From DASUBN01 sp036500225 (GTDB taxonomy: Bacteria; Pseudomonadota; Gammaproteobacteria; Natronospirales; REEB76), in contig DASYCJ010000024.1 of the NCBI GenBank assembly GCA_036500225.1, positions 1 through 7,843 on the forward strand: a stretch of DNA of 7,843 nt, in the 5' to 3' direction. Both the position numbers and the translations under genes were made by a program. Of the stretch, positions 1-5,189 are shown piece by piece. The stretch's first letter is position 1. The number at the start of each line of letters is the position of its first letter. The notes beneath the pieces are model-generated. The model was not told the DNA's origin. It saw nothing but the letters and a program-made list of their open reading frames with translations, and ran no database searches.

Positions 1-42
1 CGCCATATATACGTATCCCTACTCGCACACCCTCGATATTGC

Positions 43-1320
43 TCAACCGACCAGCTTGGCCGCCACTGCGCGAAACTCCGCGCTGATGCGCGGGTCTGCA
101 TCCACCCGCCGCCAGAACTCCCCTGCCAGCTGCTGCGCTTCGCCCCAGACCTCGAAAGTCCCCGCCCTTGGGCGTGGCAGCGCTGCCAGCGCATCTGGAA
201 CGATACCACCATGGGGGGATAAGGCCATGGGCAGCATGTCATACACCGGCGCGAGCCTGAGGAGCGGTCGCTGGTGCAAGCCATCTCCATAGAAGCCCAG
301 GTTGCCGAAGTGTATGTCGGTATTGGCGATGAGCTGACCATAGGCATCCACCAGCCGGACCCGGCGCGTATCCGCGGCCGAGAGCAGACCATCTCCGGAC
401 AAGCGCTCGGCGAGCGCTGGCCAGTTGTCGCGCTGGCCGTAGAGATCATCATCCAAGGGACCAGCCGTGAGGAACCCACGACGGCCACGCAGCCCGATCC
501 GGTCGAAGCGTTCGACTTCCAGGAAGCGCCGCTCTCCCTGGTCCACCACTTCGGCCTCGGCCGCGGGGATGCCATTCTCGCGCAACACCGCCAGGCCTAA
601 GGATTCGCAGACCAAGAGGTCACGCCACCGCTGGTCGGAGGGGCTGCCGTCGCCCGGCGTGAACTTGACGATGAGATGTCTGCCGTCGCGCAAGGCCGTG
701 AACTTGGGATGCTCGCCGCCCGCAGAGAAATCCCCTCCCAAGGCCGCGTTACGCACGAGTTCGGGGTAGTCCTGGCGCGATACCTGCCGGCCATGGCCGG
801 CGGCGAAGAACCGGTCCAGGGATGCTTCGCCAAGGATGAGGTCGCCCAGACAGTCATCGCCACGACGGGCGGTGGCGACGATGCGATGGTCATCGTTCCA
901 GTCCCGCAGGAGGCTTGGCAGCTCCAGGTCAGGATTCCGACCGGCGAAATTGCGGCCCGAGTAGCCTTGGGGAGCCATATCCACGAGTACTGGGGGCACT
1001 CCGGCGAAGAAGTCGCCCTTTCCATCCTGTCGCTCAAGCCAGTGCTCGCCACGGGCCAGCAGGTGCAGGGTAGCGACGCGCCGTGGCTCACCGCTCTCGC
1101 TCACCCGGAAGACGGGCATCCTGGAAAGTATGCCCGGCACGCTGCGATAGGCGCCATAGCGCACGCCGCGAGTCCGCCCAAGACGCAGGATCTTATCCGG
1201 ATAGCGGGCGATGACGCGCGACAAGGTGGCGGGACTTATACCCAAGGTACGGGCTAGCTCGCCTCCCGGTATAACGCCGCTACGGAGCAAGAGATTTATC
1301 AATCCAGGGCCAATAGCCAT
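43..1320 (-). CDS. yjjJ: HipA-family serine/threonine kinase, solitary YjjJ (HipH) type with N-terminal helix-turn-helix
   Basis: Family knowledge: HipA proteins are serine/threonine kinases that arrest growth. YjjJ members lack a separate HipB and carry their own DNA-binding domain. Seen here (425 aa numbered from the ATG at 1320): a helix-turn-helix at about 21-37 (ELARTLGISPATLSRVI); a glycine-rich loop SAGGEHPK at 199-206, whose Ser199 sits where HipA autophosphorylates; an ATP-lysine candidate K219 (IVKF); ERFDR at 270-274; the catalytic loop NTDIHFGN at 333-340 with Asp335 and Asn340; and the metal-binding YD at 360-361. All kinase motifs look intact, so it is probably active. An in-frame TTG at 1332 would add four residues. 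Neither start has a clear Shine-Dalgarno; I prefer ATG. No HipB-like gene lies within view on either side. It diverges from kbl. The upstream DNA is very AT-rich and repeat-bearing, which suggests autoregulation through the HTH (inference). Family assignment is firm; the YjjJ subtype is likely. Confidence 0.88.
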   Translation of the reverse strand: MAIGPGLINLLLRSGVIPGGELARTLGISPATLSRVIARYPDKILRLGRTRGVRYGAYRSVPGILSRMPVFRVSESGEPRRVATLHLLARGEHWLERQDGKGDFFAGVPPVLVDMAPQGYSGRNFAGRNPDLELPSLLRDWNDDHRIVATARRGDDCLGDLILGEASLDRFFAAGHGRQVSRQDYPELVRNAALGGDFSAGGEHPKFTALRDGRHLIVKFTPGDGSPSDQRWRDLLVCESLGLAVLRENGIPAAEAEVVDQGERRFLEVERFDRIGLRGRRGFLTAGPLDDDLYGQRDNWPALAERLSGDGLLSAADTRRVRLVDAYGQLIANTDIHFGNLGFYGDGLHQRPLLRLAPVYDMLPMALSPHGGIVPDALAALPRPRAGTFEVWGEAQQLAGEFWRRVDADPRISAEFRAVAAKLVG

Positions 1321-1326
1321 AAATTT

Positions 1327-1348
1327 ATGCAAAGATAAGTGAAAAGAT
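1327..1348. repeat. Direct repeat copy A, candidate operator
   Basis: This 22-base unit begins ATGCAAAGAT and ends GAAAAGAT. It matches 1405-1426 at 20 of 22 positions; only positions 12 and 13 differ. On the minus strand each unit contains two similar half-motifs, ATCTTTTC and ATCTTTGC, spaced 12 bases start to start. Copy A ends 6 bases upstream of the ATG of the HipA-like gene, covering the predicted transcription start and ribosome entry site. A bound protein here could block expression. Confidence 0.65.
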
Positions 1349-1370
1349 ATTTATTATGTAACTACTGGAT

Positions 1371-1384
1371 TTTAATATATTAAA
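1371..1384. repeat. Perfect 14-base AT palindrome midway between the direct repeats
   Basis: TTTAATATATTAAA equals its own reverse complement. Its centre (1377.5) is within a base of the midpoint of the gap between the two direct repeats (1349-1404, centre 1376.5). AT-only palindromes arise easily by chance in such a biased stretch, so function is unproven. Confidence 0.45.
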
Positions 1385-1404
1385 TAATAATTTATGATTT
1401 TTAG

Positions 1405-1426
1405 ATGCAAAGATATATGAAAAGAT
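1405..1426. repeat. Direct repeat copy B, candidate operator
   Basis: This is the second copy of the 22-base unit at 1327-1348, in the same orientation, 78 bases away start to start and 20/22 identical. It lies upstream of the candidate minus-strand -10 box, which places the promoter between the two copies. Paired sites around a promoter are typical of repression through looping or cooperative binding; that role is inferred here. Confidence 0.65.
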
Positions 1427-1538
1427 TATGGCTGTATTTAGGATTCCAAGATAAAATTCATATAAAACAGACACATGGTTTCCGATTGGTCTCGATGATT
1501 CTGGGACCCCTTCCCCCACCAAGCCGGGCCTACTCCTC

Positions 1539-1544
1539 TATAAT
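1539..1544 (+). promoter_or_regulatory. Candidate -10 box for kbl
   Basis: A consensus TATAAT lies 32 bases upstream of the kbl start codon in otherwise GC-rich sequence, giving a leader of about 26 bases. No good -35 hexamer is visible at 16-18 bases upstream, so the promoter may need an activator or be fortuitous. Confidence 0.45.
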
Positions 1545-1576
1545 CCGCCCCGAATTTCCGGTCCGGAGCCCCTCCT

Positions 1577-2770
1577 TTGAACAAGGCCTTCCTCTCCCAG
1601 CTTTCCCAGCAGACCCAGGCCCTCCATGAGCAGGGCCTATATAAGACCGAGCGGGTGATCAGCACCCCCCAGCAGGCCACCATCCAGGTGCAGGGCGGCC
1701 CCGAAGTACTGAACTTCTGTGCCAACAACTATCTCGGCCTCTCGGACCATCCGGCGCTGGTAAAAGCTGCCCAGGAATCTCTGCCCCACTACGGTTTCGG
1801 CATGTCTTCGGTGCGCTTCATCTGCGGCACACAGACGGTGCACAAGGAACTGGAGGCTCGGCTCTCCAAGTTCTTAGGGATGGAAGACACGATCCTCTAC
1901 GGGTCCTGCTTCGACGCCAACGGCGGCTTGTTCGAGACCATCCTGGACGAACAGGACGCGGTGATCAGCGATGCCCTGAACCACGCCTCCATCATCGATG
2001 GCGTGCGCCTGTGCAAGGCCAAGCGCTACCGCTACAACAACAACGACATGGCGGACCTGGAAGCGAAGCTGAAAGAAGCCGATGCTGCTGGCGTGCGTCA
2101 CAAGCTCATCGCCACCGACGGCGTGTTCTCCATGGACGGCATCATCGCGGACCTGAAGGGCATCTGCGATCTCGCCGACAAGTACCACGCCCTGGTGATG
2201 GTGGACGATTCCCACGCAGTAGGCTTCATGGGTGAAGGTGGCAAGGGCAGCCATGAGTTCCGCGGCGTCATGGGTCGCATCGACATCCTGACCGGTACCC
2301 TGGGCAAGGCTCTCGGTGGCGCCTCCGGCGGCTATACCTCGGCCCGCAAGGAGATTGTCGAGTGGCTGCGGCAGCGTTCGCGTCCCTATCTCTTCTCCAA
2401 TACCCTCGCCCCTACCATCGCCGCCACCTCCATCAAGGTGCTGGACATGCTGGAGAGCGACGACAGCTTGCGCAAGAAAGTGCATGCCAACAGCAAGCGT
2501 TTCCGCGAAGGCATGCAGAAGCTCGGTTTCAAGCTGGCGGGTGCCGACCACCCCATCGTCCCGGTTATGCTGGGGGATGCGAAGCTCGCCAAGACCATGG
2601 CCGATGAGATGCTGAAAGAAGGCATCTATGTGATCGGCTTCTCCTTCCCGGTGGTGCCAAAGGATCAGGCGCGCATCCGCACCCAGATGTCGGCGGCTCA
2701 TGAGACGGCGCATATAGACAAAGCCATCGAAGCTTTCGGCAAAATCGGTAAAAAATTAGGCGTGATTTAA
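1577..2770 (+). CDS. kbl: Glycine C-acetyltransferase (2-amino-3-ketobutyrate CoA ligase)
   Basis: This cytosolic PLP enzyme cleaves 2-amino-3-ketobutyrate with CoA to glycine and acetyl-CoA, the second step of threonine degradation after Tdh. At 397 aa it has family length and belongs to the alpha-oxoamine synthase group (fold type I aminotransferases). Visible motifs: NFCANNYLGL at 46-55; GTQTVHKELE at 84-93; NHASIIDG at 135-142; DGVFSMDG at 181-188; VDDSHAVG at 209-216, with the Asp and His that contact PLP; and GTLGKALGGASGGY at 240-253, with Lys244 as the Schiff-base lysine. Arg368 (ARIRTQ) is a candidate substrate-carboxylate contact. The start codon is TTG; GGAG at 1565-1568 is 8 bases upstream, and the N-terminus (MNKAFLSQL) aligns in length with E. 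coli Kbl, so the TTG start is well supported. tdh follows 115 bases later on the same strand. Confidence 0.97.
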   Translation: MNKAFLSQLSQQTQALHEQGLYKTERVISTPQQATIQVQGGPEVLNFCANNYLGLSDHPALVKAAQESLPHYGFGMSSVRFICGTQTVHKELEARLSKFLGMEDTILYGSCFDANGGLFETILDEQDAVISDALNHASIIDGVRLCKAKRYRYNNNDMADLEAKLKEADAAGVRHKLIATDGVFSMDGIIADLKGICDLADKYHALVMVDDSHAVGFMGEGGKGSHEFRGVMGRIDILTGTLGKALGGASGGYTSARKEIVEWLRQRSRPYLFSNTLAPTIAATSIKVLDMLESDDSLRKKVHANSKRFREGMQKLGFKLAGADHPIVPVMLGDAKLAKTMADEMLKEGIYVIGFSFPVVPKDQARIRTQMSAAHETAHIDKAIEAFGKIGKKLGVI

Positions 2771-2792
2771 GAGGAAACACTCTCACCGCCTG

Positions 2793-2815
2793 CCCCTCTC
2801 CCGGAACGAGAGGGG
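2793..2815. repeat. Dispersed-repeat hairpin in the kbl-tdh spacer
   Basis: CCCCTCTC (2793-2800) pairs perfectly with GAGAGGGG (2808-2815) across a 7-base loop. No T-run follows, so it is not a standard intrinsic terminator. Hairpins of the CCCTCTCCC...GGGAGAGGG sort are scattered through many beta- and gammaproteobacterial intergenic regions. It may stabilise or partly attenuate the kbl-tdh message. Confidence 0.6.
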
Positions 2816-2842
2816 AATAAGGTTGGCGAAACAATTTTGAAC

Positions 2843-2871
2843 TTGATTCCGGCTTCCGCCGGAGTGACGAA
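2843..2871. repeat. REP-like element before tdh
   Basis: TTGATTCCGGC leads into a hairpin TCCGGC-TTCC-GCCGGA (2848-2863), extendable by a T-G and an A-T pair, then GAGTGACGA. The pattern resembles the widespread REP-type unit in which a GATTCC...GGAATGACG palindrome recurs between genes. It ends just before the tdh Shine-Dalgarno. Assignment as an interspersed repeat is from recall of the pattern; no second copy is in this window. Confidence 0.55.
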
Positions 2872-2885
2872 TTCGGAGAGATCCA

Positions 2886-3911
2886 ATGAAATCGCTCGTA
2901 AAAGCTAAAGCTCAAGAAGGTATCTGGCTTCAGGACGTGCCACGTCCGAAGATCGGTCATAACGACCTGCTGATCAAGATCAGCAAGACCGCCATCTGCG
3001 GTACCGACATCCACATCTATAACTGGGATGAGTGGGCGAAGAAGACCATCCCGGTACCCATGACCGTGGGCCACGAGTTCGTAGGCGTGGTGGCGGAGAT
3101 CGGCAGCGAGGTGCAGGGTTTCAAGGTGGGCCAGCGGGTCTCCGGCGAAGGCCACATCACCTGCGGCCATTGCCGCAACTGCCGCGCCGGCAAACGCCAC
3201 CTGTGCCGCAACACCGTGGGCGTGGGCGTGAACCGTCCCGGCTGCTTCGCCGAATACCTGGCGATCCCGGCCTTGAACGCCTTCCCACTGCCGGATGACA
3301 TCTCGGACGACGTCGCGGCTTTCCTGGATCCGCTGGGCAATGCTACCCACACCGCCCTCTCCTTCGACCTCGTGGGCGAGGACGTGCTCATCACGGGCGC
3401 CGGTCCCATCGGCTGCATGGCGGCGGCCATCGCCAAGCACGTGGGCGCGCGCAACGTGGTGATCACGGACGTGAACGAGTACCGGCTGGACCTCGCCAAG
3501 AAGATGGGCGCCACCCGGACCGTGAACGTGATGAATGAGAAGCTCGAGACCGCCATGGAAGATCTCGGCATGAAGGAAGGCTTCGACGTGGGCCTGGAGA
3601 TGTCCGGCAACGCTCAGGCCTTCCGCCAGATGATCGACTCCATGAACCATGGCGGAAAGGTGGCCCTGCTCGGCATCCTCCCTTCGGACGCGGCCATCGA
3701 ATGGAACAAGGTGATCTTCAAGGGCCTGTTCCTGAAAGGCATCTACGGCCGCGAGATGTTCGAGACCTGGTACAAGATGGTCTCGATGCTGCAGAGTGGC
3801 CTCGACATCAGCCCGGTGCTCACCCACCACTTCAAGGTGAACGACTTCCAGGAAGGCTTCGACGTGATGCGCTCAGGTAAGTCCGGAAAGGTTGTATTGG
3901 ATTGGAACTGA
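2886..3911 (+). CDS. tdh: L-threonine 3-dehydrogenase, zinc/NAD dependent
   Basis: It oxidises L-threonine to 2-amino-3-ketobutyrate with NAD+, feeding Kbl encoded upstream; it is cytosolic and normally tetrameric. At 341 aa it has the same length as E. coli Tdh. Visible residues of the medium-chain dehydrogenase family: Cys38 with Thr40 and His43 (CGTDIHIY), and His63-Glu64 (GHEF) at the catalytic zinc; Cys93, Cys96, Cys99 and Cys107 at the structural zinc; the Rossmann loop GAGPIG at 171-176; and Asp195 (ITDVNEYR), consistent with NAD rather than NADP. The ATG has GGAGAG at 2875-2880 ahead of it. It very likely shares a transcript with kbl, although 115 bases containing two hairpins separate them, so independent or modulated expression is possible. 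Confidence 0.98.
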   Translation: MKSLVKAKAQEGIWLQDVPRPKIGHNDLLIKISKTAICGTDIHIYNWDEWAKKTIPVPMTVGHEFVGVVAEIGSEVQGFKVGQRVSGEGHITCGHCRNCRAGKRHLCRNTVGVGVNRPGCFAEYLAIPALNAFPLPDDISDDVAAFLDPLGNATHTALSFDLVGEDVLITGAGPIGCMAAAIAKHVGARNVVITDVNEYRLDLAKKMGATRTVNVMNEKLETAMEDLGMKEGFDVGLEMSGNAQAFRQMIDSMNHGGKVALLGILPSDAAIEWNKVIFKGLFLKGIYGREMFETWYKMVSMLQSGLDISPVLTHHFKVNDFQEGFDVMRSGKSGKVVLDWN

Positions 3912-3919
3912 GGCATTGC

Positions 3920-3936
3920 TCGGGCTAAACGCCCGA
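3920..3936 (+). terminator. Weak terminator-like hairpin after tdh
   Basis: TCGGGC (3920-3925) and GCCCGA (3931-3936) form a 6-base-pair stem with loop TAAAC, 8 bases after the tdh stop. The following ATTCGTCGATATT is only loosely T-rich, so termination may be inefficient. Position after the last gene of the threonine pathway supports the call. Confidence 0.45.
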
Positions 3937-4027
3937 TTCGTCGATATTACGTAGCTGTAAGCACTGGACGTGGGGCGCGCGGCCGGGCCATCCTAGTGCG
4001 GGGTGGTTCAGCGGTTCGGGGTAATCC

Positions 4028-4417
4028 ATGTCGTGGACGATGGCGGAGCGGGATGAGGGTCGGATACTCCAGGTGGTGTATCAAGGTACCCTTGCGACGC
4101 TGGAATTGCGCAATGCGACCCATGAAGTGCTGGGCGTAATGCTGGCGAAGAATATCTCCCGCGTGCTGTTGGATTGCGCCGAGGCACACATGGAAGTGCC
4201 GGCGGTGGATGTGTATCAACTCCCCGATGTTTATAGCGAGCGCGGCATCTCCCGCAGCCAGGTACGCGCAGCGGTGGTGCTGCCCAAAGACGGTTACAAA
4301 CGGGACCTCTACGAGTTCTATGAGGACGTGTGCCGCAACCGCGGCTACTTCGTGAAACTCTTCGAGACAGAAGCGGATGCCTGGAGCTGGCTGCGCAGCG
4401 ACGCCACCCCGGATTAA
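4028..4417 (+). CDS. Small SpoIIAA/STAS-like protein of unknown function
   Basis: A 129-aa soluble protein without signal peptide or membrane span. The alternation of strands and helices, with LATLELRNATHEV (22-34), RVLLDCAEA (45-53), SRSQVRAAVVLP (75-86) and a C-terminal FETEADAWSWL (112-122), resembles the alpha/beta fold of SpoIIAA/STAS-like proteins. I recognise only this general resemblance, not a named family. Notable conserved-looking stretches are VDVYQLPDVYSERG (60-73) and GYKRDLYEFYEDVCRNRGY (89-107). Coding is supported by GC-rich third positions and placement between plus-strand genes. The start ATG follows GGGGTAA (4018-4024), a weak ribosome site; an internal ATG lies at codon 5. 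It stands 116 bases after tdh and 119 bases before the peroxiredoxin gene, so it is probably a separate unit. Role and partner are unknown; STAS-like domains often act in protein-protein regulation or lipid/nucleotide binding. Confidence 0.75.
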   Translation: MSWTMAERDEGRILQVVYQGTLATLELRNATHEVLGVMLAKNISRVLLDCAEAHMEVPAVDVYQLPDVYSERGISRSQVRAAVVLPKDGYKRDLYEFYEDVCRNRGYFVKLFETEADAWSWLRSDATPD

Positions 4418-4536
4418 GTCATATCGCCATAAGGAAGAGCGGCTGGATGGAATAATTCCGGCGCTCCCGGGTCTCGTAGTGCAGGGCCCCCGGGCCTGTA
4501 TCATCTAACCCTTTCCTCGCACCCCAGGAGTGACCC
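4418..4536. other. Intergenic region before the peroxiredoxin gene
   Basis: It contains an 11-base interrupted palindrome GGAATAATTCC (4449-4459) and a GC-rich imperfect inverted repeat, CAGG...CCTG around GCCCCCGGGC (4482-4498). A possible -10 TATCAT follows at 4499-4504, 32 bases before the next start, with no convincing -35. The inverted repeat lacks a T-run, so it is a poor terminator for the upstream gene. It could equally be structure near the promoter. Confidence 0.3.
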
Positions 4537-5079
4537 ATGAAACGTTCCGTAACCCTGCTCTCGGCCTTGCTGGCCGTGGTCGCCCTGCCCGCCATGGCGA
4601 GCCTGGCCGTCGGCGCCAAGGCGCCCGACTTCACCGCCCCTGCCGCTCTCGCCGGCAAGGACTTCACCTTCAACCTCGCGGACGCCCTGAAGAAGGGTCC
4701 GGTGGTGGTGTATTTCTACCCGGAAGCCTTCACCAAGGGCTGCACCATCGAAGCCCATGATTTCGCCGCTGCCATGGACAAATACCACGCCCTGGGCGCG
4801 ACCGTGATCGGCGTGTCCCACGACGAGATGCCCAAGCTCGACAAGTTCTCCGTGAGCGAATGCGGCAGCAAGTTCGCCGTGGCCTCGGACGCGGACCACA
4901 AGATCATGACGGCCTATGACTCGGTGCTGCCGCAGAATGACAAGTACGCGAACCGCACTTCCTACGTGATCACGCCGGACGGCAAGATCATCTACACCTA
5001 CACGGACATGAATCCCGACCAGCACGTGGCCAATACCCTGAAAGCCATCTCTGACTGGAAGGCCAAACAGGCTAAGTAA
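4537..5079 (+). CDS. Exported peroxiredoxin (AhpC/TSA family thioredoxin fold)
   Basis: A thiol peroxidase that reduces hydrogen peroxide and organic hydroperoxides, here predicted to act in the periplasm. The 180-aa product starts with a Sec signal peptide: MKR, hydrophobic stretch 5-18, and a cleavage site AMA|SL after residue 21. The mature part opens VGAKAPDFT, the usual peroxiredoxin N-terminus. The active site YPEAFTKGC fits P-x3-T-x2-C with Pro62, Thr66 and peroxidatic Cys69; the catalytic Arg is Arg140 (NRTSYVI). A second cysteine, Cys109, may be the resolving residue of a PrxQ/BCP-like atypical pair, but that is inferred. The family usually acts in the cytosol, so the signal peptide is notable; its reductant in the periplasm is unknown. 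ATG is preceded by AGGAG (4526-4530) with a 6-base gap. A strong terminator follows 25 bases downstream, so it appears to be the end of its transcript. Confidence 0.92.
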   Translation: MKRSVTLLSALLAVVALPAMASLAVGAKAPDFTAPAALAGKDFTFNLADALKKGPVVVYFYPEAFTKGCTIEAHDFAAAMDKYHALGATVIGVSHDEMPKLDKFSVSECGSKFAVASDADHKIMTAYDSVLPQNDKYANRTSYVITPDGKIIYTYTDMNPDQHVANTLKAISDWKAKQAK

Positions 5080-5104
5080 AGTAAAACGGCATCTAAGCCT
5101 ATAC

Positions 5105-5128
5105 AGCGGGGGCCACGAGGCCCCCGCT
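5105..5128 (+). terminator. Strong hairpin terminator after the peroxiredoxin gene
   Basis: AGCGGGGGCC (5105-5114) pairs perfectly with GGCCCCCGCT (5119-5128) over the tetraloop ACGA, giving a 10-base-pair GC-rich stem, followed by CTCTATT. The T-run is short, but the stem strength and position 25 bases past the stop codon make termination likely. It separates the peroxiredoxin gene from the sensor gene downstream. Confidence 0.75.
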
Positions 5129-5133
5129 CTCTA

Positions 5134-5162
5134 TTGCCGCCCTGAGCCTGTCAGGGTAGCGT
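5134..5162 (+). promoter_or_regulatory. Candidate promoter of the first sensor gene
   Basis: TTGCCG (5134-5139), a 17-base spacer and TAGCGT (5157-5162). Each hexamer matches sigma-70 consensus only partly (4/6 and 3/6). The case rests on the same arrangement, TTGCCG-N17-TAGTTT, in the equivalent place before the paralogue at 7056. The spacer also contains CCCTGA/TCAGGG, which form a hairpin. Confidence 0.35.
5140..5156. repeat. Inverted repeat resembling the CCCTGAGCCTGTCGAAGGG dispersed motif
   Basis: CCCTGA (5140-5145) and TCAGGG (5151-5156) flank GCCTG. The sequence looks like a shortened form of a palindromic intergenic motif common in many proteobacteria. It falls inside the proposed promoter spacer, so it may instead be an operator. 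No second full copy is present here. Confidence 0.4.
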
Positions 5163-5189
5163 GATGTCAGTCCCTCCTAAGGATCTGCC

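Larger units (their letters stand above)
1321..1440. promoter_or_regulatory. AT-rich control region upstream of the HipA-like gene
   Basis: This 120-base stretch contains only 22 G or C bases, against clearly GC-rich genes on both sides. On the minus strand a CATAAT (1358 down to 1353) could be a -10 box, with a poor TTAATA -35 at 1383-1378 and a 19-base spacer. Transcription would then begin near 1346 and leave a short leader of about 26 bases. The region also holds the direct repeat and palindrome listed separately. That it is the promoter/operator of the kinase gene is inferred from position and base composition. Confidence 0.5.

Noticed and set aside
676..1257. A 193-codon plus-strand frame opposite the HipA-like gene, considered as a possible antitoxin
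   Set aside because: It lies entirely antisense to the conserved kinase, has no HTH or recognisable fold, and no ribosome site; it is explained as an opposite-strand shadow.
1321..1440. AT-rich island with direct repeats as a replication origin, or as the attachment site or end of a mobile element
   Set aside because: No DnaA-box cluster, integrase, transposase or target-site duplication is visible; the position beside the HipA-like start fits an operator better.
1325..1522. A 65-codon minus-strand frame in the AT-rich region, considered as a small upstream antitoxin or leader peptide
   Set aside because: Its Ile/Phe/Ser/Tyr-rich sequence just reflects the base composition; there is no clear start context or fold, and it runs over the repeats that look regulatory.
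1874..2713. A 279-codon minus-strand open frame opposite kbl
   Set aside because: Antisense shadow of kbl with His/Val-rich composition and no recognisable domain.
2793..2815. CCCCTCTC/GAGAGGGG hairpin as an intrinsic terminator of kbl
   Set aside because: The 3' side continues AATAAGG without a T-run, so standard termination is unlikely; kept as a dispersed repeat.
2565..3830. A 421-codon open frame on the minus strand opposite tdh and the kbl-tdh spacer
   Set aside because: It is antisense to the unmistakable tdh gene, runs through the intergenic repeats, and its product is a His/Ala/Val-rich low-quality sequence typical of the complement of GC-rich codons.
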